A stretch of 39,680 nucleotides of DNA from DASQGA01 sp038209555 (GTDB lineage Bacteria > Actinomycetota > Thermoleophilia > Gaiellales > Gaiellaceae), in the NCBI GenBank assembly GCA_038209555.1, contig JBBQXP010000020.1, positions 1 through 39,680 on the forward strand, in the 5' to 3' direction. Positions 1 to 8,060 of the stretch are shown piece after piece. Both the position numbers and the translations under genes were made by a program. The notes beneath the pieces were generated by a model. That model made no database searches and had not been told where the DNA came from. It saw only the letters and a list, made by a program, of their open reading frames with translations. How positions within the stretch are numbered: the first letter of the stretch is position 1; every line of letters begins with the position of its first letter.

Positions 1-83
1 GCGACGAGAACGCAGCGCCACCCTCGGTCGGCCAGGCGCCGTGCAACGGCGGCGCCGATACCGCTCGATCCACCCGTGATCAC
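1..83 (-). CDS. Short-chain dehydrogenase/reductase, N-terminal fragment
   Basis: The minus strand reads VITGGSSGIGAAVARRLADR, the glycine-rich TGxxxGIG dinucleotide-binding motif that opens classical SDR proteins. Only about 27 codons lie in the window and the gene continues past base 1. The start is uncertain: GTG at 81-83 is the nearest ordinary start codon but leaves almost no residues before the motif. An ATT at 93-95 would add four residues. It is divergent from fabI, whose start is 37 bases away, so both promoters must share this gap. The substrate cannot be told from the fragment. Confidence 0.6.
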   Translation of the reverse strand, partial: MITGGSSGIGAAVARRLADRGWRCVLV

Positions 84-119
84 CGCGACCGGAATGCGCG
101 AAGCGTAGACTGCGGCGCC

Positions 120-899
120 GTGACTCAGGACTTCCAGGGGAAGCGGGGACTCGTCCTCGGCGTCGCGAACCGTCGGTCGATCGCGTGGGCGATCGCACAG
201 CGACTCGCGGCCGGCGGCGCAAAGCTCGCCTTCACCTACCAGGGCGAGCGCATCGAAAAAGGTGTGCGCGAGCTGGCGGACTCAGTTGGGAGCCCGCTCG
301 TGACGGAGTGCGACGTCCGCTCGGACGATGAGGTCGCACGCGTCCTCGGCGAGGCCGGCGAGGCCTTCGGCGGCGAGCTCGACCTCCTCGTTCACTCGGT
401 CGCCTTCGCCGACGCGCGCGATCTCGAGGGGCGCTTCACCGACACCCCCCGAGATCGGTTCTGGATGGCACTCGACGTCTCCGCCTACTCGCTCGTGGCC
501 GCCGCCCGCTCTGCCGAGCCGCTCATGGAGGCGGCGGGGGGTGGGTCGATTCTGACCATGACCTACCTCGGCGGCGAGCGGGCCGTGCCGCACTACAACG
601 TCATGGGCGTCGCAAAGGCTGCTCTCGACGCGTCGGTTCGCTACTTGGCCTGGGAGCTGGGCGAGAAGCAGATCCGCGTGAATGCCGTCTCGGCGGGCCC
701 GGTGCGGACCCTGGCTGCGCGGTCGATCGCGGGCTTCCCGACCATGGAGGCGATCGTCGAGGAGCGCTCTCCGCTCCGCCGGAACATCGAGGCGGACGAC
801 GTGGGCTCTGCAGCGGCCTACCTCCTCTCGGACGAGGCCAAGAACGTCAGCGGGACGACGCTCTATGTCGACGGCGGCTACCACGCCATGGGCATGTAG
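120..899 (+). CDS. fabI: Enoyl-[acyl-carrier-protein] reductase (NADH), FabI
   Basis: Catalyses the last reductive step of each fatty-acid elongation cycle, turning trans-2-enoyl-ACP into acyl-ACP. The 259-residue product has the usual FabI length. Visible features are the FabI-type cofactor motif GVANRRSIAWAIA (residues 14-26), the catalytic Tyr-x6-Lys (Tyr159 and Lys166 in YNVMGVAK), the upstream Tyr149 of the MTYLGGER segment and the C-terminal DGGYHAMGM. The arrangement of two Tyr residues with Lys is specific for FabI among SDR proteins. The start is GTG at 120. No other fatty-acid gene is adjacent apart from the divergent SDR fragment. Confidence 0.95.
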   Translation: MTQDFQGKRGLVLGVANRRSIAWAIAQRLAAGGAKLAFTYQGERIEKGVRELADSVGSPLVTECDVRSDDEVARVLGEAGEAFGGELDLLVHSVAFADARDLEGRFTDTPRDRFWMALDVSAYSLVAAARSAEPLMEAAGGGSILTMTYLGGERAVPHYNVMGVAKAALDASVRYLAWELGEKQIRVNAVSAGPVRTLAARSIAGFPTMEAIVEERSPLRRNIEADDVGSAAAYLLSDEAKNVSGTTLYVDGGYHAMGM

Positions 900-921
900 C
901 CGAGCGCGAGCCCGCCGGGCG

Positions 922-1872
922 TTACTCCCAGTCGTCGCCGGAGTCCGCCAGGACCGGCGAAGCTGACGTGCTCTGCTCCCGGCTCCGCAGCATCCCTTGC
1001 ACTTGACCCACGTAGGTGGATAGCTCTGACTCCTTCTGGGTGAGCCTCTCGTCGAGGACACGTAGGCGGGACTCCTCGTTCGCGAGCGTGTCTTCACGAG
1101 CCTGCGTCTCGGCTTCGAGTCGCGCGAACCGCTCATCCAGCTCGGCCTCGCGCGTGTCGAGATCGGTCAGCCGGTCACGGACCGTCTCCTCGGCCTGGGA
1201 AAGACGCCGCTCCTGATTTTCCGCGTGCGACCGGGCAGACTCGGCAAATGTCTCTGCGCTTGCCGCCTCTGCCTCGCGCCCGCGCAGCGCCGACTCGCGC
1301 CGCTCCAGCAGGGCGGCCAACGCTTCGACGTCCTCGCGCCGAGCCTTGAAGTCCTCGATCTGCTGAACTGTCGCTTCGCGACTTTGCACGTCTTCCTCCC
1401 GGCGAGCCACCGCTTCCTCGCGCTCGGTGAGCTCGCGGGCGCATGCGTCGAGCTCGGAGGTGAGCCGCGACCGCTCGTTTTCGCTTTCTCTGAGTGACTC
1501 GAGCTCCCGGGCCAGCCGGTCGAGCTCTACGCGGTCAGCCTCCTGGGTCGCGAGCTGCTCACGGAGGAGCGCGAGCTCTTGAGCCTGCTCCCGGACCTCG
1601 CGCCGGGTGTCGGCCGCCTGGTCGTCGGTCCGGGCCAGCTCGGCGAGCAGCCTGTCGATCTCGTCCTGCTCGGAACCGTCGGCTCCGAGCGCACCGAGGC
1701 GCCTTTGAAGCTGCTCGGCGCGCGCTTCTGCGGCTTCGACCTGCTCCGTGCGCGCATCGAGGGTCGAAAGTAGCTCGGCGAGCTGCTCGTGGCGCTGATC
1801 CGCCATGTCGTCAACGATCTCGCTCGCATTTCGGAGGAAGAAATCCTCCATCCGATCCCAGAACTTGAGCAT
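922..1872 (-). CDS. Long coiled-coil protein, function unknown
   Basis: A 316-residue, highly charged protein. After a short amphipathic opening (MLKFWDRMEDFFLRNASEIV) nearly the whole length is Glu/Arg/Ala/Leu heptad-like sequence from about residue 30 to 300, typical of one long coiled coil. There is no transmembrane segment, signal peptide or catalytic motif. A role in scaffolding or cell structure is possible, but nothing in the sequence decides it. The ATG at 1870-1872 opens the frame. It lies 70 bases downstream of the membrane-protein gene in the same orientation, so it may be the last gene of that leftward cluster. Confidence 0.7.
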   Translation of the reverse strand: MLKFWDRMEDFFLRNASEIVDDMADQRHEQLAELLSTLDARTEQVEAAEARAEQLQRRLGALGADGSEQDEIDRLLAELARTDDQAADTRREVREQAQELALLREQLATQEADRVELDRLARELESLRESENERSRLTSELDACARELTEREEAVARREEDVQSREATVQQIEDFKARREDVEALAALLERRESALRGREAEAASAETFAESARSHAENQERRLSQAEETVRDRLTDLDTREAELDERFARLEAETQAREDTLANEESRLRVLDERLTQKESELSTYVGQVQGMLRSREQSTSASPVLADSGDDWE

Positions 1873-1942
1873 GTCCCGCGCTCATCGGCACCTGTCGACC
1901 CTGGCTGAACCTCAATGCCAGGGAAATGCACACAGACGCGTG

Positions 1943-3925
1943 TCAGTGCCACGGAAAGCTAATGCGTGTGAGCCTAAGTCCGTACGGCGGGTCCGTTTCG
2001 TAGATACCCGGAATCGCGACGATCAACGGATGCCAGCGCTCTCCGGTGAGACGGATCCGAATCGTGTCGCGCTTCGCGATCGCGAAGCGGCGCTCGCGGT
2101 GCCCGTCCAGCCAGAGTGTCGCCGTCGTCGGGCGGGGAGCAACGAAGTCGAGCGTCAGGACGCCTCGGCCCCACACCCAGAACGGTGCCTGGGGCTCGCT
2201 GGTCCGCCGGTCGATCCAGCCCCGGCAAAAGTAGGGCTCCTCCCGAGCCGGCTCTCCGAAAGGATTCGACAGAGCGGCGCGGCCATTCGGGCCGAGGAGC
2301 GTGACAGCGCCGTCCCGGACCACCGGGCGATAGCCGGCCGCGAGCACCCCGCGCCACGCGAACCATCCGCCCGGAACACCGCTCCGGAAAAGCCCGCGAT
2401 GGAACAGGAGCTGCTCCACGCCGAGAGCATCGAGCCGGCTGCGGTCACCGTCGAGCCAGACGCCGCATGACACGCGCCCGAAGCGGTAATAGAAATCGAA
2501 AGCCGCCTCCGGCGCCAGGGTCGAGTAGCCGGTTGGCCTCTCACGCCTTGCTTGCAGCGTGTAGAGGTCGTACACCGACCCCTCCTGCCGGCCCGGGTCG
2601 AACGGCGGCACCTCGAGGATCCGGCCGGGGGGAGAGCGGCGCGCCGCGGCGTAGGCCACGTTCGAGCGGTCGGCGGGGGTCGGCGCGAACGGCATCACTG
2701 TGAGATCGGCCGCCACAAGCAGAAAGGCGGCTACGCCGACCAAAGCTCTTCGGCTCGGTACGCGCTCGAGAAGCGCTGCGAGCGCAAAGGCCGCGAGGGC
2801 TGCGAGCGCCAGGTCCGCAATGGGCATGAACCGCCCAGGGACGCGAACGCTTTGGAGCGGAGGCACGACCGATCGAAGCGGAGCGTAGAGAGGCAAGTTC
2901 GTTCCGAAGGCGATGAGGACGGGAACCAGGAGGGCAAGCGCGAGCAGGATCCCGAGGCCGCGGCGAGCTCGCAGGAGCACAGCCAGCCCGGCGACCGCGA
3001 GCGCGAGCGTGAGCCACCCGAGATAGACGAGCTCCTCGCTCGGGGCGGGGTGGAAGCGGTTCAGGAAGTCGAGCGCCTCGGCAGAGTAGGCATCCACATT
3101 CGAGAGGGATCTCCGGTCCGCGAGCCTCGAGCCTTCGACGACGGTGTAGCGGAGGGTGAGTCCGGCGGCGGCCGAGGCGACGACGCCCCCGGCTATCCAC
3201 AGGGCGGGAATCGGGTGGAAGCGCACGGCAGCGTAGGCCGCGACGAACGGGAGGGCCCCGAGGGCGAGGTGGAGCTGGCCCGAGAGCGGGAACGAGACGA
3301 GCGCAACGGCCGCGAGGGCTCCCCACGCATGCGCACTCCTCCGCGTCGGCGCTGCGCGCGCCCGTTCGACTGCCAGGAGGCTAAGCGGGAGGAAGATCGC
3401 GATCCAGCCGAGGAGGTGGTCAGCACTCTGGGCGAGCCGGTAGGGGGCGATTGCGAACGCGAGCCCGCCCACGAGTGCCGGCACGAAGCCGAGATCGAGG
3501 GCGCGGAGCCAGGCGTAGGCCAGCAGGCCTCCGGCGACCACCGTGGCCAGGAGCAGCAGGTTCCACGCGAGCACGGGTCCGAAGAGGGCTTCGAGCGGCC
3601 AAAACGGGAGACCGAAGGGCCAGCCTCCCAGCGCGACCTGAGGCTCCACCAGTGGCTGGAAGCTGTAGGGATCGCGCCACGGGGCGTCCCAGGCTGCGAG
3701 CTGGTGGCCGAGGAGCCAGAAGCGGTAGACGACCTGACCGTGATCTCCCGGTGCCGTCTCCCCGTATCCCTCCGCCCCGCCGGCGAGGTAGGCCGACCCG
3801 AACGAGGCGAGGCCAGGCCAGGCGGAGACCAGTGCCGCGGCCGTATAGAGGAGCGCTACGAGGCCGAGCGGGCCGAAGCCAGGAGCTCGTCGAAATCGGG
3901 GAGCTCGCCGACCTCGTATCGCCAT
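1943..3925 (-). CDS. Polytopic membrane protein, YfhO/GT-C glycosyltransferase-like
   Basis: A 660-residue protein with an arginine-rich N-terminus, then about 11 hydrophobic segments to around residue 410 and a soluble C-terminal part of about 250 residues. The acidic first loop (ETAPGDHGQ) and the general layout resemble GT-C type membrane glycosyltransferases and YfhO-like proteins, which move sugars from lipid carriers onto cell-envelope targets. The match is by layout and not by a diagnostic motif, so the function is tentative. The ATG at 3925 overlaps the last 70 bases of the selenoprotein peroxiredoxin gene. No other ATG, GTG or TTG in frame precedes the first membrane helix, so the overlap is probably real. 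Confidence 0.65.
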   Translation of the reverse strand: MAIRGRRAPRFRRAPGFGPLGLVALLYTAAALVSAWPGLASFGSAYLAGGAEGYGETAPGDHGQVVYRFWLLGHQLAAWDAPWRDPYSFQPLVEPQVALGGWPFGLPFWPLEALFGPVLAWNLLLLATVVAGGLLAYAWLRALDLGFVPALVGGLAFAIAPYRLAQSADHLLGWIAIFLPLSLLAVERARAAPTRRSAHAWGALAAVALVSFPLSGQLHLALGALPFVAAYAAVRFHPIPALWIAGGVVASAAAGLTLRYTVVEGSRLADRRSLSNVDAYSAEALDFLNRFHPAPSEELVYLGWLTLALAVAGLAVLLRARRGLGILLALALLVPVLIAFGTNLPLYAPLRSVVPPLQSVRVPGRFMPIADLALAALAAFALAALLERVPSRRALVGVAAFLLVAADLTVMPFAPTPADRSNVAYAAARRSPPGRILEVPPFDPGRQEGSVYDLYTLQARRERPTGYSTLAPEAAFDFYYRFGRVSCGVWLDGDRSRLDALGVEQLLFHRGLFRSGVPGGWFAWRGVLAAGYRPVVRDGAVTLLGPNGRAALSNPFGEPAREEPYFCRGWIDRRTSEPQAPFWVWGRGVLTLDFVAPRPTTATLWLDGHRERRFAIAKRDTIRIRLTGERWHPLIVAIPGIYETDPPYGLRLTRISFPWH

Positions 3926-4320
3926 GCAGCGATGATCATGCCGTCTCCGTCGAGCAGGAAGGCGGATCGTTCGGCCACTTGCTCGAGGCCGCGGTAGTTG
4001 AAGGCGTTGTCGAATGCGTCGACCGCGTCACCGTTCCAGTCGGAGAGCAAGGGTACGTTGATGTCGAGCGCCTCGCGCCAGGCGCGGTGCGACCAGGGGC
4101 TGTCCCGTGAGATCCCGAAGACCGAGGTGCCCGCCGCTTCGAATTCGGCCCGCCTGTCACGCAGGAGGACGAGTTCGTCAGTTCAGGTACTCGACCAGTC
4201 GAACAGATAGAAGAGGAGCAGGACTCGCTCTCCCTCGGCCGGAAGCTCGCGGAGCCGAACACGCTCGTTCGTCGCGAGCCAAACCTCCACGTCGCGCGGG
4301 CGCTCGCCGGGGGAGATCAC
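3856..4320 (-). CDS. Selenocysteine-containing peroxiredoxin (PrxU-like), UGA at residue 46
   Basis: Reading from GTG at 4318-4320 gives a 154-residue AhpC/TSA-fold protein if the in-frame TGA at 4183-4185 is read as selenocysteine. The TGA falls exactly at the peroxidatic position: FYLFDWSST-U-TDEL, matching the family pattern FYPxDFTxxC-T-x-E-L. Downstream are the expected GISRDSPWSHRAW block and the catalytic-Arg region ERSAFLLDGDG. The protein has no cysteine, so it would be a one-Sec enzyme needing an external thiol. It would reduce hydrogen peroxide and organic peroxides in the cytoplasm. The GTG start overlaps the stop of the preceding ligase gene (GTGA), indicating translational coupling. 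A hairpin follows the UGA. Sec peroxiredoxins are known in other bacteria. A simple nonsense mutation is unlikely, because both sides of the UGA are intact and in one frame. Confidence 0.85.
4148..4170 (-). promoter_or_regulatory. Probable bacterial SECIS hairpin of the peroxiredoxin gene
   Basis: On the minus strand, 12 nt after the UGA (4183-4185), the mRNA can fold as GUCC-U-CCUG, loop CGUGA, CAGG-C-GGGC. That is two four-pair helices, one pair being G-U, separated by a single U/C mismatch. Stem position, the unpaired U and a GU in the apical loop agree with what is known of bacterial SECIS elements bound by SelB. It lies inside coding sequence, as bacterial SECIS elements do. Confidence 0.65.
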
Positions 4321-5519
4321 GCAGTCACCGGCGGGCCGACCAGCTCAGTCACGTCGGCGATCTCGCTGACGACCTCGGCCAGGTCTCGATTCGCGTTCCA
4401 GACCCGGAGCTGGCGGTCGGCCCCGTTCCCGCGCGCCAGGATCTGGCGTATCCCCTCAAGCTCCCGCTCGGATCCGAGCTCACGTGCGTGCGGCTCGATG
4501 TCACGGAGGGTGCGCCGTACGAGCTGCGCGACCGGGACGCGGTTCCTGCGACCGGTCGTGAGGTCCATGACGGGGGCTTCGAGACCGTAGCGTGCGGCAA
4601 GCCACTTGTTCTCGGTCACCAGGATTCGATGGTAGGAGGGAAGCTCGTGGCCGGCGTCGTAGCGCTCGGAGTAGAGCTTGACCATCCCCTGGATGTAGGC
4701 GGCCAGGGCGACCGCCTCCTCGACGCGCGTCACTGCGTCCATGATCCGGACCTCGACGGTGCCGAAGCGGGGGTGGAGCCTGACGTCCCACCAGATGTGG
4801 GTGTAGTCGGCGATGCATCCCGTCTTTTCGAGCTGGCCCACCACCTCGGCGAAGTCCGCATAGTCCCGGAAGCGGGGTGGGGGGCCGGAACGGGGGAAGG
4901 CGGCGAAGATCATCTGGCGGCTCGACGAGAGTCCCGTCGGCTCGCCGCGCCAGAACGGCGAGTTGCCCGAAAGAGCGAGGAGATCCGTCAGGTGGACGAG
5001 GAGGGCGCTCTGGATCTTGATCGCCTTCTCCGGGTCGTCGATCCCGACGTGAACGTGCATCCCGAAGATGAGCTCCCGCCGTGCCACGTACTGGAGCTGG
5101 TCGACCAGGTTTCGGTAGCGGTCGCGGGCCGTGATCCGCTGGCGCTCGAAGAGGCTGAACGGATGGGTGCCGGCTGAGCCGACTCGGAGGCCTCGCGTCC
5201 GGGCGATCTCCGTCACATGTGCGCGCAGCTTGCGGAGCTCCGCGTCGACCTCCGGGACGGTTCTGCAGACCGGCGTCGCGATCTCGAGGACCGACTGCAT
5301 GAGCTCGGGCGCGATCCGTGTCTCGAACTCGCTGCCTGCGGTGGCGCTCAGGATCGTGTCGACGTGCTGGACGAGATCGAACGACTCCGTGTCGAGCAGC
5401 ATGTACTCCTCCTCGACTCCGAGCGTGTACGGGTCGCTCTTGCCGAAGTTGTGGTCGAGCACGCTGCCGCCCTCGGCGAAGCTCTTACCTGTGATAGTCG
5501 CGGGATAGATCTGTTTCAC
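4317..5519 (-). CDS. Carboxylate-amine ligase, glutamate-cysteine ligase type 2 family (YbdK-like)
   Basis: A 400-residue member of the GCS2 family, recognised by the LGVEEEYMLLD opening (about residues 34-44), the FGMHVHVGID block and the THIWWDVRLHPRFGTVEVR segment that supplies nucleotide and metal ligands. The family joins a carboxylate, usually the gamma-carboxyl of glutamate, to an amine such as that of cysteine, using ATP. The true substrate of YbdK-like members is often unknown. The next gene, a peroxiredoxin without cysteine, starts inside this stop codon (GTGA). A link between a low-molecular-weight thiol and peroxide reduction is therefore attractive, though only inferred. RidA lies 39 bases upstream in the same direction. 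Confidence 0.85.
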   Translation of the reverse strand: MKQIYPATITGKSFAEGGSVLDHNFGKSDPYTLGVEEEYMLLDTESFDLVQHVDTILSATAGSEFETRIAPELMQSVLEIATPVCRTVPEVDAELRKLRAHVTEIARTRGLRVGSAGTHPFSLFERQRITARDRYRNLVDQLQYVARRELIFGMHVHVGIDDPEKAIKIQSALLVHLTDLLALSGNSPFWRGEPTGLSSSRQMIFAAFPRSGPPPRFRDYADFAEVVGQLEKTGCIADYTHIWWDVRLHPRFGTVEVRIMDAVTRVEEAVALAAYIQGMVKLYSERYDAGHELPSYHRILVTENKWLAARYGLEAPVMDLTTGRRNRVPVAQLVRRTLRDIEPHARELGSERELEGIRQILARGNGADRQLRVWNANRDLAEVVSEIADVTELVGPPVTA

Positions 5520-5558
5520 GGCTTGACTGTATCCCGGTCGCGCCGGCGTATCGACGGT

Positions 5559-5951
5559 TCAGGTCTCGTGCGAGAGCACCGCGTCCGCTTCGATCTCCAC
5601 GAGCCAGCGTGGATTCACGAGCTCTTTGACGGTCAGCGTCGTATTAGCTGGGCGGATTTCGGAGAACGCCTCGCCGTGTGCGCGCCCGACTCCCTCGAAG
5701 TCCTCCGTGCGCACGAGATAGACGCGCGTTCGCACGACATCCGCCAGCGAGCCGCCAGCCTCCTGCAGAGCCCGCTCGACGATCTCGAGACAACGCTTTG
5801 CCTGCGAGTAGGCGTCTGGAGGCGGATCGCTGCCGTCCGCCATGATGGGGGCGCAGCCGGCGATCCAGACCCGGTTCCCGACCTGGACCGCACGCGAGTA
5901 GCCGACCAAGGGCTCGTAGGGCGATCCGGAGGAGATCAGACGCCTGTGCAA
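5559..5951 (-). CDS. RidA/YjgF-family enamine/imine deaminase
   Basis: A 130-residue protein of normal Rid-family length. It has the VGNRVWIAGCAP strand region, the YSQAKRCLEIVERALQEAG helix and the C-terminal NPRWLVEIEADAV strand, whose Arg is the conserved ligand-binding residue of active Rid proteins. Rid proteins hydrolyse reactive enamines and imines released by PLP enzymes. It is the first gene of a leftward cluster with the GCS2 ligase (gap 39 bases), and its start faces the divergent serine hydrolase gene 22 bases away. Confidence 0.88.
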   Translation of the reverse strand: MHRRLISSGSPYEPLVGYSRAVQVGNRVWIAGCAPIMADGSDPPPDAYSQAKRCLEIVERALQEAGGSLADVVRTRVYLVRTEDFEGVGRAHGEAFSEIRPANTTLTVKELVNPRWLVEIEADAVLSHET

Positions 5952-5972
5952 GCGCGTCTAGTATCGCTCTCC

Positions 5973-6782
5973 GTGCCGGCCCTTGCCGCTATCGACGAGT
6001 GGGGCGCCGAGCACGCGGCGGCGGGGGTCGTTCAGGGCGGCCGAGTGGTCGAGACACACGGCGAGCGAGAGCACGTCTTCCGCTGGGCTTCGATCACGAA
6101 GCTCCTGACAGCAAGCGCTGTCTTGGTGGCGGCCGAGGAAGGGATCGTCGACCTGGAGGAGGCGGCCGGCCCGGAGGACTCGACGATTCGACACCTCCTC
6201 GCGCATGCGTCGGGCTTGCCGTTCGATGGCTTCGATCCGATCGCCCATCCGTGCGAGAGGCGGATCTACTCCAATACGGGCTACGAGGTGCTCGGCCTGT
6301 TCGTTGCGGAGCGTGCCGAGATGGCCTTCGCGGACTATCTCCTGAAGGCGATCCTCGAGCCGCTCGGGATGGACGCGACCCGCCTGCGGGGGTCACCCGC
6401 CTCGGAGTGCCATGGGCCGCTCGACGACCTGCTTCTCTTCGCACGAGAGCTCCAGGCCCCGTCGTTCGTCGCTCCGGAGACATTCCAGGAGGCGACGCAG
6501 ACGGTCTTCCCCGGGCTCGTCGGGGTGCTTCCGGGCTTCGGTCGGCAGGACCCGATGGACTGGGGCCTCGGGTTCGAGTTGAAGGACGCCAAGAGGCCGC
6601 ACTGGACCGGGACCCGGAACTCACCTCGGACATTCGGCCACTTCGGCGGCTCGGGCACTTTTCTCTGGGTTGATCCGAAGCCCGGGGTCGCGACCGCATG
6701 CCTCACCGACCGGGAGTTCGACGAGTGGGCGCTCGAGGCGTGGCCCGCCCTGTCGGACGCGGTGCTAACCGAACTCTCCTAG
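5973..6782 (+). CDS. Serine hydrolase, beta-lactamase class C/penicillin-binding-protein fold
   Basis: About 269 residues with the three signature motifs of this fold. They are Ser-x-x-Lys (SITK, Ser40 and Lys43), Tyr-Ser-Asn (Tyr99-Ser100-Asn101, YSNTGYEVLG) and a C-terminal HFGGSGTFLW in place of the K-[ST]-G triad. No signal peptide is present, so it is probably cytoplasmic and more likely an esterase or peptidase-like enzyme than a beta-lactamase. The start is taken as GTG 5973, close to the family's usual start of domain. A GTG at 5946 is also in frame but would overlap the divergent ridA start. The 3' end overlaps the convergent cNMP gene by 4 bases. Confidence 0.8.
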   Translation: MPALAAIDEWGAEHAAAGVVQGGRVVETHGEREHVFRWASITKLLTASAVLVAAEEGIVDLEEAAGPEDSTIRHLLAHASGLPFDGFDPIAHPCERRIYSNTGYEVLGLFVAERAEMAFADYLLKAILEPLGMDATRLRGSPASECHGPLDDLLLFARELQAPSFVAPETFQEATQTVFPGLVGVLPGFGRQDPMDWGLGFELKDAKRPHWTGTRNSPRTFGHFGGSGTFLWVDPKPGVATACLTDREFDEWALEAWPALSDAVLTELS

Positions 6783-7144
6783 GCCGTGAAGAGCGGGCGG
6801 ACGATTTCGTCGAAGGTGTCGCGGTCGCAGCTCGCGACGACGGCGGGCGTCATGCCCTTGACTGTCGCGGTCCGCGGCACGTCCATGACCAGCCCGACCT
6901 CGCCGAAGTAGTCGCCCGGCCGGAGGAGGTTCCGCTGGCCGCGCTCGGCCTGTGAGACGCTCAGGAGGCCGGAGAGGACGACGTAGAAGCGATCTCCCGG
7001 CTCCCCTTCGGCGACGACCTGCTCTCCCGGGGCGACTGTGTGGCGCTCCATCCGCTCGCCGAGCTTTGCGAGCATTTCGCCCGGGAGTCCCGCGAGAAGC
7101 TCGACCCGCGCAAGCTCGTGCGCGGTCGCGGACTGGTGCCTCAC
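6779..7144 (-). CDS. Single-domain cyclic-nucleotide-binding protein
   Basis: A 121-residue protein made of one cNMP-binding beta-roll. The phosphate-binding cassette region PGDYFGEVGLVMDVPRTATV is near-canonical (FGE...PRTATV), preceded by the PGEQVVAEGEPGDRFYVVLSG strands. No DNA-binding, kinase or channel domain follows, so it must act through a partner or as a ligand sensor. The GTG start at 7142-7144 overlaps the stop of the upstream acidic small protein (GTGA), which makes that protein the obvious candidate partner. This is context only. Confidence 0.85.
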   Translation of the reverse strand: MRHQSATAHELARVELLAGLPGEMLAKLGERMERHTVAPGEQVVAEGEPGDRFYVVLSGLLSVSQAERGQRNLLRPGDYFGEVGLVMDVPRTATVKGMTPAVVASCDRDTFDEIVRPLFTA

Positions 7145-7296
7145 TCGTCGGGCTGGGAGCCGGGAGACGCGGCGCTATCCGGGTCTTCGTGTCCGGGCCC
7201 GCGTTGCGCGTCCTTTTCCCGGCGTCGCTCGAGGGAGGAGTCCTCTTCCTCCTCGGTCGGGTCCGGACCCTCGGCGTTCGGCTCGATGTCGCTCAT
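7141..7296 (-). CDS. Small acidic protein translationally coupled to cNMP-binding protein
   Basis: A 51-residue ORF from ATG 7294-7296 to TGA 7141-7143. It is dominated by Glu/Asp and Pro with a central ERRREKDAQR patch, and looks intrinsically disordered. There is no hydrophobic stretch or known domain. The stop overlaps the GTG of the cNMP-binding protein by four bases, a typical coupled arrangement that supports its being translated. An inverted repeat lies eight bases upstream of the ATG. Function unknown. Confidence 0.6.
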   Translation of the reverse strand: MSDIEPNAEGPDPTEEEEDSSLERRREKDAQRGPGHEDPDSAASPGSQPDE

Positions 7297-7303
7297 GGAC
7301 TCA

Positions 7304-7328
7304 TTCTAGGGACGGAGCCAGCCTAGAA
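7304..7328 (-). promoter_or_regulatory. Inverted repeat upstream of the acidic protein/cNMP operon
   Basis: TTCTAGG (7304-7310) and CCTAGAA (7322-7328) form a perfect 7-base inverted repeat with an 11-base spacer, just upstream of the leftward ATG at 7296. It could be an operator or a leader hairpin. There is no experimental or motif-level support for either. Confidence 0.35.
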
Positions 7329-7498
7329 CCGGATGCGAAGGTTCCGCCAGCCGATGACGCGTTGCTGAATCAGCAGAGCCTGTCACGACACGTAGCGCGG
7401 CTACGCGCCGGAACCGATCGCGGTGCTCAGCTTGGTCTGGAGCACCCCGACCGCTCCCGAATTTCGTATCAGCCTCTCGCCGGGGGTACGGTGCGCGC

Positions 7499-8002
7499 GT
7501 GGGCGAGCTCGAAGGCTGGAAGCACTGTCCTCGCTGCGCGTCGGATCTACGGACCGGGCCCGGCTCGGCGCGATGCGCCTCGTGCGGACTGGTTGTCTAC
7601 GCGAAGCCCGCGCCGGCCATCTGCGGGCTCGTCGTCGATGACGCAGGGCGGGTCCTTCTCGGCCGGCGGGCGCACGAGCCTGCGGCGGGGCGCTGGGACA
7701 TCCTGGGGGGCTTCATGCACGAGGACGAGCAACCGTTCGACACGCTCAAGCGCGAGCTGCGAGAGGAAACGGGCCTCGATGTCGAGCCCGGGGCGTTCGT
7801 CGGCGTCGTCACCGACACCTACGGGGAGGGGGGCAACGCCACGCTCAACCTGTGCTGGACGGCCAGGATCGTTTCCGGAGAAGCGGTAGCCTCCGACGAC
7901 GTCTCCGAGCTCCGCTGGTTCAAGCCAGACGAGCTCCCCGGCAAGGAGGAGCTCGCGTTTCCGAACACGGTAGAGCTGGTGCGCGCCTGGCGAACGAGCT
8001 AG
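7499..8002 (+). CDS. Nudix hydrolase with N-terminal zinc ribbon
   Basis: A 167-residue protein. An N-terminal zinc ribbon has two Cys-x2-Cys knuckles (CPRC and CASC, residues about 10-30). The Nudix box follows: GGFMHEDEQP, then LKRELREETGLD, giving the G-x5-E-x7-REUxEE pattern that binds the metal ions. The enzyme would hydrolyse a nucleoside diphosphate linked to another group. The ribbon-plus-Nudix layout recalls NudC-type NADH or capped-RNA pyrophosphatases, but the protein lacks their N-terminal domain and the substrate is unknown. GTG 7499 is the first start that keeps the zinc ribbon intact. Confidence 0.87.
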   Translation: MGELEGWKHCPRCASDLRTGPGSARCASCGLVVYAKPAPAICGLVVDDAGRVLLGRRAHEPAAGRWDILGGFMHEDEQPFDTLKRELREETGLDVEPGAFVGVVTDTYGEGGNATLNLCWTARIVSGEAVASDDVSELRWFKPDELPGKEELAFPNTVELVRAWRTS

Positions 8003-8019
8003 GCCAAGAGGAGTCGGAA

Positions 8020-8039
8020 AATGGGCCAGACGGCCCATT
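8020..8039 (+). terminator. Hairpin after the Nudix gene
   Basis: AATGGGCC, loop AGAC, GGCCCATT: a perfect 8-bp stem 17 bases after the Nudix stop codon. There is no T-run behind it, so it would be a weak or factor-assisted terminator, or an mRNA 3'-end stabiliser. Confidence 0.45.
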
Positions 8040-8060
8040 GTCGCTCCTGGTTCCGCTGTC

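Noticed and set aside
3936..4262. 108-residue frame over the peroxiredoxin
   Set aside because: Ser/Arg/Pro-rich shadow. The true peroxiredoxin uses the neighbouring frame with UGA recoding.
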